A DNA stretch of 64,000 nt from Nocardia xishanensis NBRC 101358 (GCF_001613365.1 NZ_BDCF01000044.1:1-64000), one strand, 5' to 3'. Counted from the first letter of the stretch, positions 17,689-27,107 are shown. The notes: generated from the letters alone by a model not told the origin. A program made the numbers and translations.

Positions 17689-18648
17689 GTGGAATCCGAG
17701 ACGTTCGACGCGGTCGATCTCGGGCTGCTGCACGCGCTGCAGGTCGACGGGCGAGCGCCGTTCAGCAGGATCGCGCGGGTGCTGTCGGTCTCCGATCGCA
17801 CCGTGGCGCGGCGGTTCGCGCGACTGGCCGCGACGGGCGCGGTGCGTGTCACCGGCGTGACCGACAGCGGACGTATCGGCGGCGCGGAATGGGTGGTACG
17901 GCTCAGGATCCGGCCGCACCGGGCGGACGAGCTGGCACGAGCGCTGGCCGCCCGGCCGGACACCGCGTGGGTGACGGTGCTGTCCAGCGGCGCCGAGATC
18001 GTCTGCGTCTTCCGTACGGCGGCCGCCGAATCCGCACCGCTGTCCGCACTGGCCAGGCATTCCGACATCCTCGGCGTCGACGCCCAGCGAATGGTCCGCC
18101 ATCTCACGCGCCGGCGCTGGCGTGGCCGCACCTCCGCGCTCGACGACGACCAGGTGGCCGCGCTGCGGCCGGCACAGCCGGTTGCGACCGTTCCGGTCGC
18201 CCTCGGCGATCTGGACCGGCGCATGCTGCCCCGGTTGGCCGCCGACGGACGCATCGGCTATCCGAATCTGGCCGGTGCGCTCGGCTGGTCGGAGTCCGCG
18301 GTGCGCCGCAGGCTGGACGAGCTGCGGCGGGCGGGCGTGCTCGGCTTCGACGTCGAAGTGGACGCCGCGCTGCTCGGCTACTCCTTCCAGTGCGTGCTGT
18401 GGCTGACCGTGGCGCCGCAGCATCTCGCGGCCGTCGGCGCGGCGCTGATCGAGGACCCCGAGATCGCGTTCGCGGGCGCGATCACCGGACCGCACAACAT
18501 CATCGCCGTGGCGGTCTGTCGTGACGCCGACGCGGTGTTCGACTACGTCGTCGACCGGGTTGGCGCGCTGCCCGGCGTGACGCGCCTGGACACCGCGGCG
18601 GTCACCCGCTATGCCAAGCGCGCGGCGCCCGCGCTCATCCCGCGGTGA
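17689..18648 (+). CDS. Lrp/AsnC family regulator with two HTH units
   Basis: A 319-residue regulator made of two Lrp/AsnC units in tandem. The first winged helix-turn-helix is near residues 6-52 (LLHALQVDGRAPFSRIARVL), followed by a ligand-binding RAM-type domain; a second helix-turn-helix (DLDRRMLPRLAADGRIGYPN, ending in SESAVRRRLDELRRAGVLGF) and a second RAM-type domain follow. Family members bind amino acids or similar small molecules and control transport or metabolism. I chose GTG 17689 because the conserved sequence begins there and a -10 element sits just upstream; longer frames are not conserved. It overlaps the 3' end of the glyoxalase-like gene by 14 bases. Confidence 0.88.
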   Translation: MESETFDAVDLGLLHALQVDGRAPFSRIARVLSVSDRTVARRFARLAATGAVRVTGVTDSGRIGGAEWVVRLRIRPHRADELARALAARPDTAWVTVLSSGAEIVCVFRTAAAESAPLSALARHSDILGVDAQRMVRHLTRRRWRGRTSALDDDQVAALRPAQPVATVPVALGDLDRRMLPRLAADGRIGYPNLAGALGWSESAVRRRLDELRRAGVLGFDVEVDAALLGYSFQCVLWLTVAPQHLAAVGAALIEDPEIAFAGAITGPHNIIAVAVCRDADAVFDYVVDRVGALPGVTRLDTAAVTRYAKRAAPALIPR

Positions 18649-19510
18649 AGAACAGACCCGCTCCGTGGGCGTCGCGGCCGGAGACGAAGAATCCGCCCCG
18701 CACGTCACGGGTGGAGATGCCGCCGCGCTCGACCACCCCGCGCGCTTCGGCGAGGTCGGCCACACGGATCGTCATGGCGGCGAGATACGAAGGGGCCGGG
18801 ACGGGTTCGCCGGGCAGCACCGCGGCGACATCGGCTGTGCGCAGCAGTTCCAGGCGCACGTCCTTGTGTTCGAGAACGGACAGCGGTCCGTCGGCCGTCC
18901 ATTCGGCCCCGAGCAGATCGGCGTACCGCCGCGCGATCCCGTCGTATTCGTCGTCGGCCGCCACGATCAGCACCGCGGCGATACCGCGCGCGCCGTTTCG
19001 ATGCGTGAGATAGCGGGGCTGGTGCACGTATTCGCGCGTGAGGTGTTGCGCGAGACCGATATAGCCCTCCGGCGTGGTGCGCGGATCCAGGTGCACGGCG
19101 CGCGCCAGGACCGTGCGCGGGCCGTCGGCGGTGTCGACGTCGCGCTCGAGATCGAGCACGCCGGACGGCCGCATCCCCAGGGCCACGAGCCGGTCGTCCG
19201 TGGCCGCCGCGTCGTCGGTGTCGAGGTTGAGAATGCGGAATCCCTCGTACCGATCGGCCATCGCCTTGGTATGCCACGGGTCGGGCGCGGACTCGTCGAC
19301 GATGCCGAGCAGTTCGATATAGGACCCGCCGAACAGGGCGCACAGATTCGCGGTGCAACCCGGCTGCGGCGGCTCACCGGGCCGCGCGCTCAGCAGGTGC
19401 CGCGAGCGCGGGCTGAGGGTGAAACCCATGGCGCGATAGACGCTTTCGAGCGCATCGAGATCGCGGGTGAGGATACCGGCGTGGTGCACGGCGGTGATGT
19501 TGTCGGCCAT
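18635..19510 (-). CDS. glyoxalase-like (VOC) domain protein
   Basis: A 291-residue protein with the Glyoxalase-like domain fold. It starts MADNITAVHHAGILTRDLD, the usual beginning of this family (first metal ligand candidate in VHHAG), with FGGSYIELLGI as the probable acidic-ligand strand, and a second VOC-like half (HKDVRLELLR, MTIRVADLAEARGVVERGG). I chose ATG 19510 and not an upstream frame to 19543 because conservation begins there. These proteins are metal-dependent enzymes of many kinds; the substrate is unknown. It converges on the Lrp/AsnC gene with a 14-base overlap of coding ends. Confidence 0.82.
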   Translation of the reverse strand: MADNITAVHHAGILTRDLDALESVYRAMGFTLSPRSRHLLSARPGEPPQPGCTANLCALFGGSYIELLGIVDESAPDPWHTKAMADRYEGFRILNLDTDDAAATDDRLVALGMRPSGVLDLERDVDTADGPRTVLARAVHLDPRTTPEGYIGLAQHLTREYVHQPRYLTHRNGARGIAAVLIVAADDEYDGIARRYADLLGAEWTADGPLSVLEHKDVRLELLRTADVAAVLPGEPVPAPSYLAAMTIRVADLAEARGVVERGGISTRDVRGGFFVSGRDAHGAGLFFTAG

Positions 19511-19622
19511 GGTCCCAGCCTGCGGGGCGATGCCGCCGAACACCCGTCACCGGACGCCGCGCGCCGGATTCCGGCGCGGACACGGCGGAGCCGGACGGAT
19601 TCCGACGCGTCGCCGGCGCGAG

Positions 19623-19781
19623 TCAGCGATCCGGATCGAGCGCCGCGCGCAGTTCCTCGCCGCACGCGGTGGCGCCGTCGAGCAACTCCGCCTCGGCGAT
19701 CAGCAGCCTGCCGGTGACCAGATCCAGCGCGAGACGCAGCACCTCGCGCTCGGTCGGCGCCACCACTTCAGCAAACTTCAT
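19623..19781 (-). CDS. possible small protein (52 residues)
   Basis: A short frame starting MKFAEVVAPTEREVLRLALD, divergent from the pyrophosphatase-like gene with 48 bases between. It is helical, rich in Leu, Ala and Glu, with one Cys. A minus-strand frame runs further upstream to 20189, but that part only shadows the pyrophosphatase gene. No strong ribosome binding site is visible. It may be a real small gene because the composition is protein-like and the gap has no other occupant. Confidence 0.35.
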   Translation of the reverse strand: MKFAEVVAPTEREVLRLALDLVTGRLLIAEAELLDGATACGEELRAALDPDR

Positions 19782-19829
19782 CGGCGGCGGGTCGGGCGAC
19801 CGGACCACGACCCGGCCTAAGGTGGCCGA

Positions 19830-20207
19830 ATGGACATCCCCGCGGACGCCGACTCCGCGTCCCTGCGCTTGGCCCGGCCCTTTCTGAACCGACGCGTCGC
19901 ACTGCGTTTCGATCGCCCGCTCGGTAGCAGGCATCCTCGATGCGGGTTCGTCTACGAGGTGAACTACGGCTACGTCCCCGGCACCCTCGCACCGGACGGC
20001 GCCGAACTCGACGCCTACTACCTCGGCGCCGACGAACCGCTGGAGCACGCCGAGGGCCGCTGCGTCGCCATCGTCCATCGATTCGACGACGACGATGACA
20101 AACTCGTGGTCATCGCCGACGGCGCGACACCGCCCGGCGACGACACGATCCTCGCGGCAGTCGCCTTCCAGGAGACGCCGGGCGCGCACACGATCATCCG
20201 CTCCTGA
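19830..20207 (+). CDS. inorganic pyrophosphatase-like protein
   Basis: A 125-residue protein with the core of family I soluble inorganic pyrophosphatase: VYEVNYGYVPGT (residues 41-52) followed by DGAELDAYYLG (56-66), where Asp56 and Asp61 match the metal-binding DGDPLD-type motif. It is shorter than the usual 160-180 residues and lacks part of the normal ends, so it belongs to a small subfamily that may act on pyrophosphate or another phosphoanhydride. There is no signal peptide. The housekeeping ppa is probably elsewhere on the chromosome. Confidence 0.75.
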   Translation: MDIPADADSASLRLARPFLNRRVALRFDRPLGSRHPRCGFVYEVNYGYVPGTLAPDGAELDAYYLGADEPLEHAEGRCVAIVHRFDDDDDKLVVIADGATPPGDDTILAAVAFQETPGAHTIIRS

Positions 20208-20327
20208 GCACTGAAACGCTCGACTCCGTCCGGCATCTCGCGCCGTGTGGGCGTTGTATGGGCCGACGGATCACGCGATGCCGCAGACGGCTCGTGACCG
20301 GCGAACACGGAGTCGCCGAGCACGGCG

Positions 20328-21980
20328 TCAGCCGCTCGCAACCCTCTCGTGCGCCGGCAACGGCCACCGGTTCGCGTCGGCGCGCGGCGTCACGCCGTGC
20401 AGCGTGATCGATTGGGCCCGATAGTGATTCGCTGTCAACGCGGCGGGATACAGCGCCTGGGCCTCGGCCAGCCAGCCGGTCGCCTCCTCGACCGCGAGAG
20501 CGGGTGGGAGCACCGGGTCCCGCCCGAGCACCTCGTCGGCGCAGCGCGGCTCGGCGATCACCGCCGCGGCGAGATGCTGGAGGCAACGGGCGATGCCGTG
20601 ATCGTCGCGCAGCGCCCGATAAGCGGTCAGCGACAGCCGCCAGCACCGCAGCGCGCGGGTGCCCTCCCCGCGGGCCCACCAGACGTGGCCGAGGATCTCG
20701 TGCATGTGGGCGCGACCGCCCGGATCGCGGCCCTGCCTGGTCAGCGCCTCGGCCAGTTCCAGGCGATCCTGCGCGTCGTCGAGCAGACCCTGGCGCAGGA
20801 GCACCACACCCAGGTTGACGAGGGCGCAGACCTCACCAGGGATGTCCTCGCGCGGAAGCGACCACCAGACCCGATCCAGCCGTCGGCGCGCCCGCGCCAG
20901 CTGCGCGGCGGTGCTAGCCGACGGGTCGGCTCCCAGCGTTTCGAGTGCTTTCGCGTGCTCGTAACGCGCGGTCAGATCGGCGTAGCGGCCGCCGTCGCCG
21001 CCGCGGCGCGGCGGTTCGGCATCCGGATCAGCGCGCAGCCGAACCTGCGCGGCATGCGCGCCGAGTGCGTCCAGCTCGTTCAGCTGACACAGTTTTCCGG
21101 CCAGCTCGGCGTCGTGTCCGCCGGTGCGCGCGTGCCAGACGTCCAGGGCGTCGGCGATCCGGATCAGGCCGGGTATCGCGGTCATCGGCAGCCCGTCCCC
21201 GAAGGACGCGCACTCGATCACCAACCGCCGCAAGAACGACTCCTCGGCCTCGAACCAACCGCGCCCGGCAGCGGCGAAACGCGGTGTGCCGAGGCCGATC
21301 GCCCATCGCTCGGCGCGGTCGGCGTGATGCCGCACGAGCGCCGTCACCGCGGCTTTCCACCGCAGCCCGTCCCGCGCCTCGGCCGCGGAGGGGGCGCGGG
21401 GCGCCGCGACGACCCAGTACTGCTGCACACCGGCGCTCTTCACGAACCCTCGCTCCTGGAGCTCGGCGAGCAGCAGCGGCGCGGTGGTCGACGCGGGCGC
21501 GCCGTCGGACGGATCGCGCGACGGCGCGTCCAGAACAGCCGTGAGCACGGCCAGCAACGCGGCCGCGCTGTGTTCGCGCACCGGCAGCTCCCCCAGCACC
21601 GCCGCCTCCTCGTGGGTGGCGGCGAACAGCGTCGTCAGCGGCGGCGCTGCGACGTTCGGGCCGGCTCCGATCGGCGTCTCCGCGTCGTCGAACTCGCTGA
21701 GCAGCTCCAGTTCCCTTGTGGTGTGCGGGCTTTCGCGAAGTCTGCGCCGTTCGGCGGACAACCAGCGACCGACGAGGAACAGCACGGCGAGCAGCGCGAC
21801 CACCAGCAGTCCCACCGAAAGCAGCACGCCGACGCCGCGTTCGAGGAAGAGGCTGGACACGATATTGATGACCAGCCCGAGGAGCACGGCGCCCGCCAAC
21901 GCGCCACCGCCGAACCGGAAGCGCAGCAACGCCGGCGGAGGCGCGGCGACCCCGGGAGACGGCGGCGGCCCTTCGGTCAT
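20328..21980 (-). CDS. membrane-anchored TPR-like protein
   Basis: A 550-residue protein of unknown function. Two closely spaced N-terminal transmembrane helices (about residues 25-45 and 50-70) are followed by a short basic loop, a central alpha/beta region and a C-terminal all-helical region of TPR-like repeats (VCALVNLGVVLLRQGLLDDA; HEILGHVWWARGEGTRALRC; HGIARCLQHLAAAV). Its ATG overlaps the permease stop (ATGA), so it is the third gene of the solute-binding protein/permease operon. It may be a scaffold or regulator for that transporter; this is inferred only from the overlap. Confidence 0.75.
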   Translation of the reverse strand: MTEGPPPSPGVAAPPPALLRFRFGGGALAGAVLLGLVINIVSSLFLERGVGVLLSVGLLVVALLAVLFLVGRWLSAERRRLRESPHTTRELELLSEFDDAETPIGAGPNVAAPPLTTLFAATHEEAAVLGELPVREHSAAALLAVLTAVLDAPSRDPSDGAPASTTAPLLLAELQERGFVKSAGVQQYWVVAAPRAPSAAEARDGLRWKAAVTALVRHHADRAERWAIGLGTPRFAAAGRGWFEAEESFLRRLVIECASFGDGLPMTAIPGLIRIADALDVWHARTGGHDAELAGKLCQLNELDALGAHAAQVRLRADPDAEPPRRGGDGGRYADLTARYEHAKALETLGADPSASTAAQLARARRRLDRVWWSLPREDIPGEVCALVNLGVVLLRQGLLDDAQDRLELAEALTRQGRDPGGRAHMHEILGHVWWARGEGTRALRCWRLSLTAYRALRDDHGIARCLQHLAAAVIAEPRCADEVLGRDPVLPPALAVEEATGWLAEAQALYPAALTANHYRAQSITLHGVTPRADANRWPLPAHERVASG

Positions 21981-23794
21981 CGCAGCGCTCCCCCGGTCAG
22001 ACCCGGCACGAGGAACCGGCGCCAGGTCGCCAGCAGCAACAGGACCGGGACGATCGCGAACACCAGCGATCCGGCGGCCAGCTGCGGCAGGTTCTCCTCG
22101 TATTGGCGGGCCTCACCCCACAGCAGCAGCGACCACGGGCTGACACCGGCGCCGCTGATCATCAAGCTGACGAAGAAGTCGTTCCACACCAGGATGAACT
22201 CCAGCACCGCCGCCGTGACCACGGCGCGACCGGCGCCGTCCCACAGCCGCCGCGCCACCGCGCCCGGTCTGGCCAACCCGTGCAGCGGGGCCGAACTCGG
22301 ATTCTCCTCGGCCGCCCGCATCGCACCGCGCAGGATCAGCACGCTGACCGGCAGACCGGCGGCCCCGTGCACCAGCATCAGCGGATACTGCGTGCCGGAC
22401 AGCCCCAAGGACTCGCTCACCTCGTCGATCGGCCCGAGATACATCTGAGCGGGCAGCACGGCGAGCACGATCAAGGCGGTGACGACGAGACGAACACGCC
22501 ACGTGTCCGACGGCGTGACGGACAGCCACCGCGCGACGGGCAGCGCGGCCGACACCGCGAGCACGGTCGCGACCGTCGCCACCAGCGCGGTCAGCCCCAG
22601 CGTCGAGGGCAGCCCGGCCTGCCAGACACGGCCGATCGCGGGCAGGCCGAGCCCGTCCGGCCGCCGCATCGAGACAAATGCCAGCATCAGCAACGGCGCG
22701 ACGGAGACCACGGCCATCAGCACCGCGAATCCGGTGGCGACCGGCCCGGCCCGCCGCGCGGCGTACGCTTCGTGCGCACTCGGGTGCGGCGGCAACCGCA
22801 GCTCGCGCGCGCCACCCGCCTGCCACAGCGCGAACGCGCAGACACCGACCAGGACCGCCAGCGGAATCGAGTAGGTCGCCACCCCGCCCGAGGTCCCCTC
22901 GGTGGTGAGCAGCCGCCACCAGCGCACGGTCGCGCTGTCACTGTCGTACTGGTAGGCCGAGGGGATGCCGATGAGGATGACGTCGAACACCCTGGCCGCC
23001 GCGACCACCGCGGCGATCCCGGCGATCAGCACCACCGGCTGCACCAGTTGCCGGGCGCGCCAGGCCATGACCGCGAACCGGAAGGGCCCGGTCGGCGCGT
23101 TGAGGTATCCCCAGCGCACCGGGTCCGTCTCGATCGCCCGCAGACCTGCGGAGAACATCCCGGTGAGGAACCCGAACCAGGTCCAGCAATAGGCCAGCAC
23201 CGGCATCCACCGGTAGCCGGACTGGAACGTCGCGACGTCGCCCTCCGGCACCGCCGCCTCGAACATCACCCGGAAGGCGAGGCCGGAGACGAAGGCGGCG
23301 ACGCCGAACGGCACGACCAGCGGTAACCACAACCACCGCACGTCGCGGCTCCACCACGCGGTGCACAGCGCCGCCGTCATGACGCCGAGTCCGGCCAGCA
23401 CGAAGAGCAGCGTCCGGCGGTAGACGCCGAGCGCGTCCGCGTCCGCTTGCGCGACGAACACCAGCGGCCCCGCCAGCAAGAGACCGACGGCGACGACCTC
23501 CGCTACGACCCGCGGCTTACCATGCGCGAACATTCGGGCCACGATCATTGCCGCGACACCGGCGAGAAAGAGCAGCAGCGGTAGCCACACTCGCATGCCC
23601 GCACCGAGCATTGTCCAGCCCGAGGCGAGCAACAACAGCGCCGCCAGCGACCACGCGGTCGCCGCCCTGGCCCACTCCCATCCGCGCCAAGGATGGCGAC
23701 CGCCGATCAGCGCGCCGCGCATGCGCCGGGTGGCGAGCTCGAGATGCAGTCCGTTGCTGGAGAATCCTGGCGTCGTCGTCATCGCCGCGCTCAC
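21977..23794 (-). CDS. fused two-domain ABC transporter permease (carbohydrate type)
   Basis: A polytopic protein of about 605 residues holding two MetI-like permease halves in one chain, with some 12 hydrophobic helices. The second half shows the coupling-loop pattern (AEENPSSAPLHGLARPG) and the C-terminal VWNDFFVSLMISGAG stretch typical of sugar importer permeases of the MalG/UgpE type. The GTG at 23794 overlaps the binding-protein stop (GTGA); ATG 23782 with GGTGAG upstream is an alternative. No ATPase gene is nearby, so a shared MsmK/UgpC-like ATPase is presumed. The fusion of the two permeases is uncommon. Confidence 0.82.
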   Translation of the reverse strand: MSAAMTTTPGFSSNGLHLELATRRMRGALIGGRHPWRGWEWARAATAWSLAALLLLASGWTMLGAGMRVWLPLLLFLAGVAAMIVARMFAHGKPRVVAEVVAVGLLLAGPLVFVAQADADALGVYRRTLLFVLAGLGVMTAALCTAWWSRDVRWLWLPLVVPFGVAAFVSGLAFRVMFEAAVPEGDVATFQSGYRWMPVLAYCWTWFGFLTGMFSAGLRAIETDPVRWGYLNAPTGPFRFAVMAWRARQLVQPVVLIAGIAAVVAAARVFDVILIGIPSAYQYDSDSATVRWWRLLTTEGTSGGVATYSIPLAVLVGVCAFALWQAGGARELRLPPHPSAHEAYAARRAGPVATGFAVLMAVVSVAPLLMLAFVSMRRPDGLGLPAIGRVWQAGLPSTLGLTALVATVATVLAVSAALPVARWLSVTPSDTWRVRLVVTALIVLAVLPAQMYLGPIDEVSESLGLSGTQYPLMLVHGAAGLPVSVLILRGAMRAAEENPSSAPLHGLARPGAVARRLWDGAGRAVVTAAVLEFILVWNDFFVSLMISGAGVSPWSLLLWGEARQYEENLPQLAAGSLVFAIVPVLLLLATWRRFLVPGLTGGALR

Positions 23795-25086
23795 CACCGG
23801 TCCAGGGCCGAGACGGCATCGTCGACGGCGGGACCGATGCGGGAGGGCTCGCCGTCGACGGCGATGAGGAACTCGGTCAGTATCCGCCACAAGCCGTTTC
23901 GGCCGCCGAGCGGTCCGATCCGATCGGACAGATCGAACACCGTCTCGTCACGCGGATCGGAGGCCGCCGTCTCGCGCAGCCGCTGGGCCGACGGACGCAG
24001 GAACGGCGAATAGGCGGCGTCGGTGTGCGCGTTCGGCGCGAGGAAACCGTGAAACCGGTTGATCCACGGCAACGGCGCCGAGGGAGCGGCGAGCGCGGCG
24101 AGCACTCGTCCCGCGCGATCGTCCGCCGAACGGGTCAGCACGAGGACGTCACCGCCGACGATGCGCGGGCGCGGCCCTTCCCGGCCGATACCGGGAAAGG
24201 CCGTCACGCCGACCACGTCGGCGGGTTTGCGGCCGGAATCCGCGACGGCCTTGCGCACGACCGGTTCGGCGAAATCGGGCGCGACCACCATCACCGCCCG
24301 CTTGCGCTCGAACACCTCCCGGACGGCGTCGGAGAACTGCATGGTCAGCGAGGTGCCGACCCCGCCCGCGAACGCCTCGCTGTTCGCCGCCCACGATCCG
24401 AGCAGGGCGAGAGCGCCGCGCACCGCGTCCATTTCCCAGGTCACCGCTGCGTCGCGCTGGGCGAGCGCCGCATACGTGTCCGGGTTCTGCGCGTAGAGCA
24501 GATTCTCGAACAGATCGGTCAGCGCCCACCCGTCCGCCGCGGCCAGCGCGAGCAACCGCTGATCCTTGCCCGCGAGGAACTCGATGCGGTCGAGCCAGTG
24601 GTCCAGTGTCCACAGCGCCGGGGTGCCGACCCCGGATTCGGCCGCCGACTGACGGTCGAACCAGACCATCGACTTGTCGGACGCTTTGAACGGCACGCCG
24701 TACGGGCGTCCGTCGTAGTACAGCAGGTCCGCCCACACGGGCGAATAGCTGGGCTGGTTCGCCTCGTCGAGCCACAGCGATTCCGGAACGTCGCGCAGCC
24801 TGCCGAGTTCGGCCAGGTCGCGGACCCAGCCCGCCTGCGGCAGCATGACCAGTTCCGGCGCCGACCGGCCGCCCGTCAACGCCGTCTCGATCTCGTCGCC
24901 GAGCGGGATCACGTCGACCGAGTGCGACAACCGCAGCGCGTCGAGCACGGTGCGGAACGCGACGAGCTCGGAACCGCTCCACGACACCGCGATCCGCACC
25001 GTGCCCGGCGTGCCGAGCACGCCCGCGCCGCAGCCCGCCAGCGGCGCGACCAGCGCCATCTGCACCAGCGCCCTACGGGTCAGCAT
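23791..25086 (-). CDS. ABC transporter solute-binding lipoprotein (carbohydrate type)
   Basis: A 431-residue extracellular solute-binding protein. The start at ATG 25086 gives a short lipoprotein signal (MLTRRALVQMALVAPLAGCG) with lipobox LAGC and lipidated Cys19. The mature part has the cluster-B/family 1 layout: an N-terminal strand (VRIAVSWSGSELVAFR), PELVMLPQAGWV, and a sugar-binding-type middle (YYDGRPYGVPFKASDKSMVW). It is the first gene of a three-gene operon with the fused permease and the TPR-like membrane protein. The ligand is unknown; sugars or glycerophosphodiesters are usual. A longer frame to 25209 is not supported. Confidence 0.85.
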   Translation of the reverse strand: MLTRRALVQMALVAPLAGCGAGVLGTPGTVRIAVSWSGSELVAFRTVLDALRLSHSVDVIPLGDEIETALTGGRSAPELVMLPQAGWVRDLAELGRLRDVPESLWLDEANQPSYSPVWADLLYYDGRPYGVPFKASDKSMVWFDRQSAAESGVGTPALWTLDHWLDRIEFLAGKDQRLLALAAADGWALTDLFENLLYAQNPDTYAALAQRDAAVTWEMDAVRGALALLGSWAANSEAFAGGVGTSLTMQFSDAVREVFERKRAVMVVAPDFAEPVVRKAVADSGRKPADVVGVTAFPGIGREGPRPRIVGGDVLVLTRSADDRAGRVLAALAAPSAPLPWINRFHGFLAPNAHTDAAYSPFLRPSAQRLRETAASDPRDETVFDLSDRIGPLGGRNGLWRILTEFLIAVDGEPSRIGPAVDDAVSALDRW

Positions 25087-25220
25087 GTTCCCCCGGATGT
25101 CGGTTTGCACGCGAGCACCCCAATTATCGACCGAGCCAGCGAATTTCGGCCGAACACCGCGAAATACACCGCGCCCCTGATTACTTGGGCATTCCCAGCG
25201 ACACGACACGCCACGAAGAA

Positions 25221-25256
25221 CCGCCCCGCCGCTCGACGATCGGAGCGGCGGGGCGG
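25221..25256 (-). terminator. hairpin terminator after the stomatin-like gene
   Basis: A perfect 14-bp stem, CCGCCCCGCCGCTC (25221-25234) with GAGCGGCGGGGCGG (25243-25256), and an 8-base loop. It lies just beyond the stop of the minus-strand SPFH gene and is followed on that strand by a short T-rich run (TTCTTC). Confidence 0.75.
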
Positions 25257-25266
25257 TGCGAAAAAT

Positions 25267-26532
25267 CTACTGCCGGTAGTTCTCCGGCGGCTGCCACGGA
25301 CGGCCGTGCGGGTCGTCCGTGCGGTGGGCCGGAGGGTGCGGGGCCTGCTCGGGAGCCGGCGACGACTCGCCGCCGGGCGGGATCACCTGCTGATGCGAAG
25401 AGGGTTCGTGCGGGCGCAGCTGCGGGGTCGGTGTGAGCCCCTCCACCGGCTGGCGCGCACTGGCCTCCGCGGCGCGCACGGCGCGTTCGATGGTGGGATC
25501 GGGCGCGGTGTCGAACCAGTCGGCGACGTCGGAATCGTCCTCCACCTTCACCGGAGCCGCTTCCTCTGCGGGCGGCTCGTAGCGGAACACGCCGTCCTCG
25601 CCCTGGGTGCCGAAGCTCTTGGCGAAGCCCTCCAGCGCCTTGCCGAAATCGCTCGGCACCAGCCACACCTTGTTCGCGTCGCCGCGCGCGACCATCGGCA
25701 GCGTCTGCATGTACTGGTAGGCAAGAAGTTCCGGCGTCGGCTTGCCGGATTTGATTGCGGCGAAGACCTTTTCGATGGCCTTCGCCTGACCCTGCGCTTG
25801 CAGGTAGGCGGCGGCGCGCTCACCCTGGGCGCGCAGGATGCGGCTCTGCCGTTCGCCTTCGGCGCTCAGGATAGCGGACTGTTTGGCGCCCTCGGCGGAG
25901 AGGATCTGCGCCTGCTTGGCGCCCTCGGCCGTCTTGATCTGCGACTCCCGCGTGCCCTCCGCGGTGAGGATCATGGCTCGCTTCTCGCGGTCGGCCTTCA
26001 TCTGCTTTTCCATCGACTCCTGGATCGACGGCGGCGGATCGATGGCCTTGAGCTCCACCCGCGCCACGCGAAGGCCCCAGCGGCCGGTCGCCTCGTCGAG
26101 CACGCCGCGCAGCTGGCTGTTGATCTGGTCGCGGGAGGTCAGCGTCTCCTCCAGCGTCATGCCGCCGACCACGTTGCGCAGCGTGGTGACGGTGAGCTGC
26201 TCGACCGCGGCGATGTAGTTGCTGATCTCGTAGACCGCGGCCTGCGGGCTGGTGACCTGGAAATACACCACCGAGTCGATCTGCAGCGTCAGGTTGTCCT
26301 GGGTGATGACCGGCTGCGGCGGGAAGGACACCACCCGCTCGCGCAGGTCGACCTTGGCGCGGATCCGATCGGCGAACGGCACCAGGAACGTCAGCTGACC
26401 GGACACCGTCCGCGAGTACCGGCCGAGCCGTTCGATGACCGCCGCCTCGGCCTGCGGCACCAAGGCGATGGATTTGAACACCACCACCACGACCAGCAGG
26501 ACGAGCACGGCGGCGACGATCAATACAGCCAT
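25267..26532 (-). CDS. SPFH/stomatin-like membrane protein
   Basis: A 421-residue stomatin/HflC-type protein. An N-terminal transmembrane helix (residues 3-20, VLIVAAVLVLLVVVVVF) is followed by the SPFH domain (PQAEAAVIERLGRYSRTVSG and on), then a long Ala/Glu/Gln-rich coiled coil with repeats of the type SAEGAKQSAIL, and a proline-rich hydrophilic tail. Such proteins form cage-like oligomers in the membrane and organise proteases or lipid domains. The ATG overlaps the stop of the NfeD-like gene by one base (TAATG), and SPFH-NfeD pairs are a known functional unit. It matches Rv1488 by position. Confidence 0.93.
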   Translation of the reverse strand: MAVLIVAAVLVLLVVVVVFKSIALVPQAEAAVIERLGRYSRTVSGQLTFLVPFADRIRAKVDLRERVVSFPPQPVITQDNLTLQIDSVVYFQVTSPQAAVYEISNYIAAVEQLTVTTLRNVVGGMTLEETLTSRDQINSQLRGVLDEATGRWGLRVARVELKAIDPPPSIQESMEKQMKADREKRAMILTAEGTRESQIKTAEGAKQAQILSAEGAKQSAILSAEGERQSRILRAQGERAAAYLQAQGQAKAIEKVFAAIKSGKPTPELLAYQYMQTLPMVARGDANKVWLVPSDFGKALEGFAKSFGTQGEDGVFRYEPPAEEAAPVKVEDDSDVADWFDTAPDPTIERAVRAAEASARQPVEGLTPTPQLRPHEPSSHQQVIPPGGESSPAPEQAPHPPAHRTDDPHGRPWQPPENYRQ

Positions 26533-26963
26533 TACGGCCCCTTCCAGACGACGGCCGTCGCGCCGTCGATCTTCATCACATACACGGTCACTCCCGGCTC
26601 GTACACCTCGTCCGGGTTCATCGGCCGGGCGGTCCACACTTCGCCGCCCAGTTTCACCCTGCCCGAATGGGCGGCCACTTCCTCCAACACCAGGGCCGAT
26701 TTCCCCGGCAGCGCATCCACATTCGTCGGAATCGGCGGCGGCGTGCCGAACCGGCGGCGCAGCACAGGCCGCACCCCGAGCAACAGCACCGCGGTGATCA
26801 CCGCGAAGACCACCGAGTCGGCCACCAGCGTGGTGTCCGCCACTGCGCTCACCCCGGCCGTGCCGAGGGCCGCGACGCCGATCATCAGCAGCGTGAGGTC
26901 CCCGGTGAGCATCTCTGCCGCCGCGAGCAGAATCCCCGCGACCAGCCAAGCTATTGCGGCCAC
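26532..26963 (-). CDS. NfeD-like membrane protein
   Basis: A 143-residue short NfeD protein. The N-terminal half holds three hydrophobic helices (about 3-20, 24-42, 48-66); the C-terminal half is a five-stranded OB-fold-like domain (GKSALVLEEVAAHSGRVKLG, GEVWTARP, and VTVYVMKIDG near the end). NfeD proteins accompany stomatin-like proteins and probably bind them in the membrane. It is translationally coupled to the downstream SPFH gene. It corresponds by position to Rv1487. Confidence 0.92.
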   Translation of the reverse strand: MAAIAWLVAGILLAAAEMLTGDLTLLMIGVAALGTAGVSAVADTTLVADSVVFAVITAVLLLGVRPVLRRRFGTPPPIPTNVDALPGKSALVLEEVAAHSGRVKLGGEVWTARPMNPDEVYEPGVTVYVMKIDGATAVVWKGP

Positions 26964-27107
26964 GCACCTACTCTAACGGCGCTCTCGGCCGATGTCCGTC
27001 GAAAACCCAGCCCAGCGCGGCGCACGGCCGCCTGCCTCGCCGGCCAGCGGCCGAACACGTTGCGTCGCGCCCGCGAAATCCGCGCGCCACCGGGTAGTTT
27101 CGGGCGG

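Noticed and set aside
23548..26976. An 1142-codon plus-strand frame across the transporter and stomatin genes
   Set aside because: It spans several well-supported minus-strand genes and a terminator, and is low-complexity.
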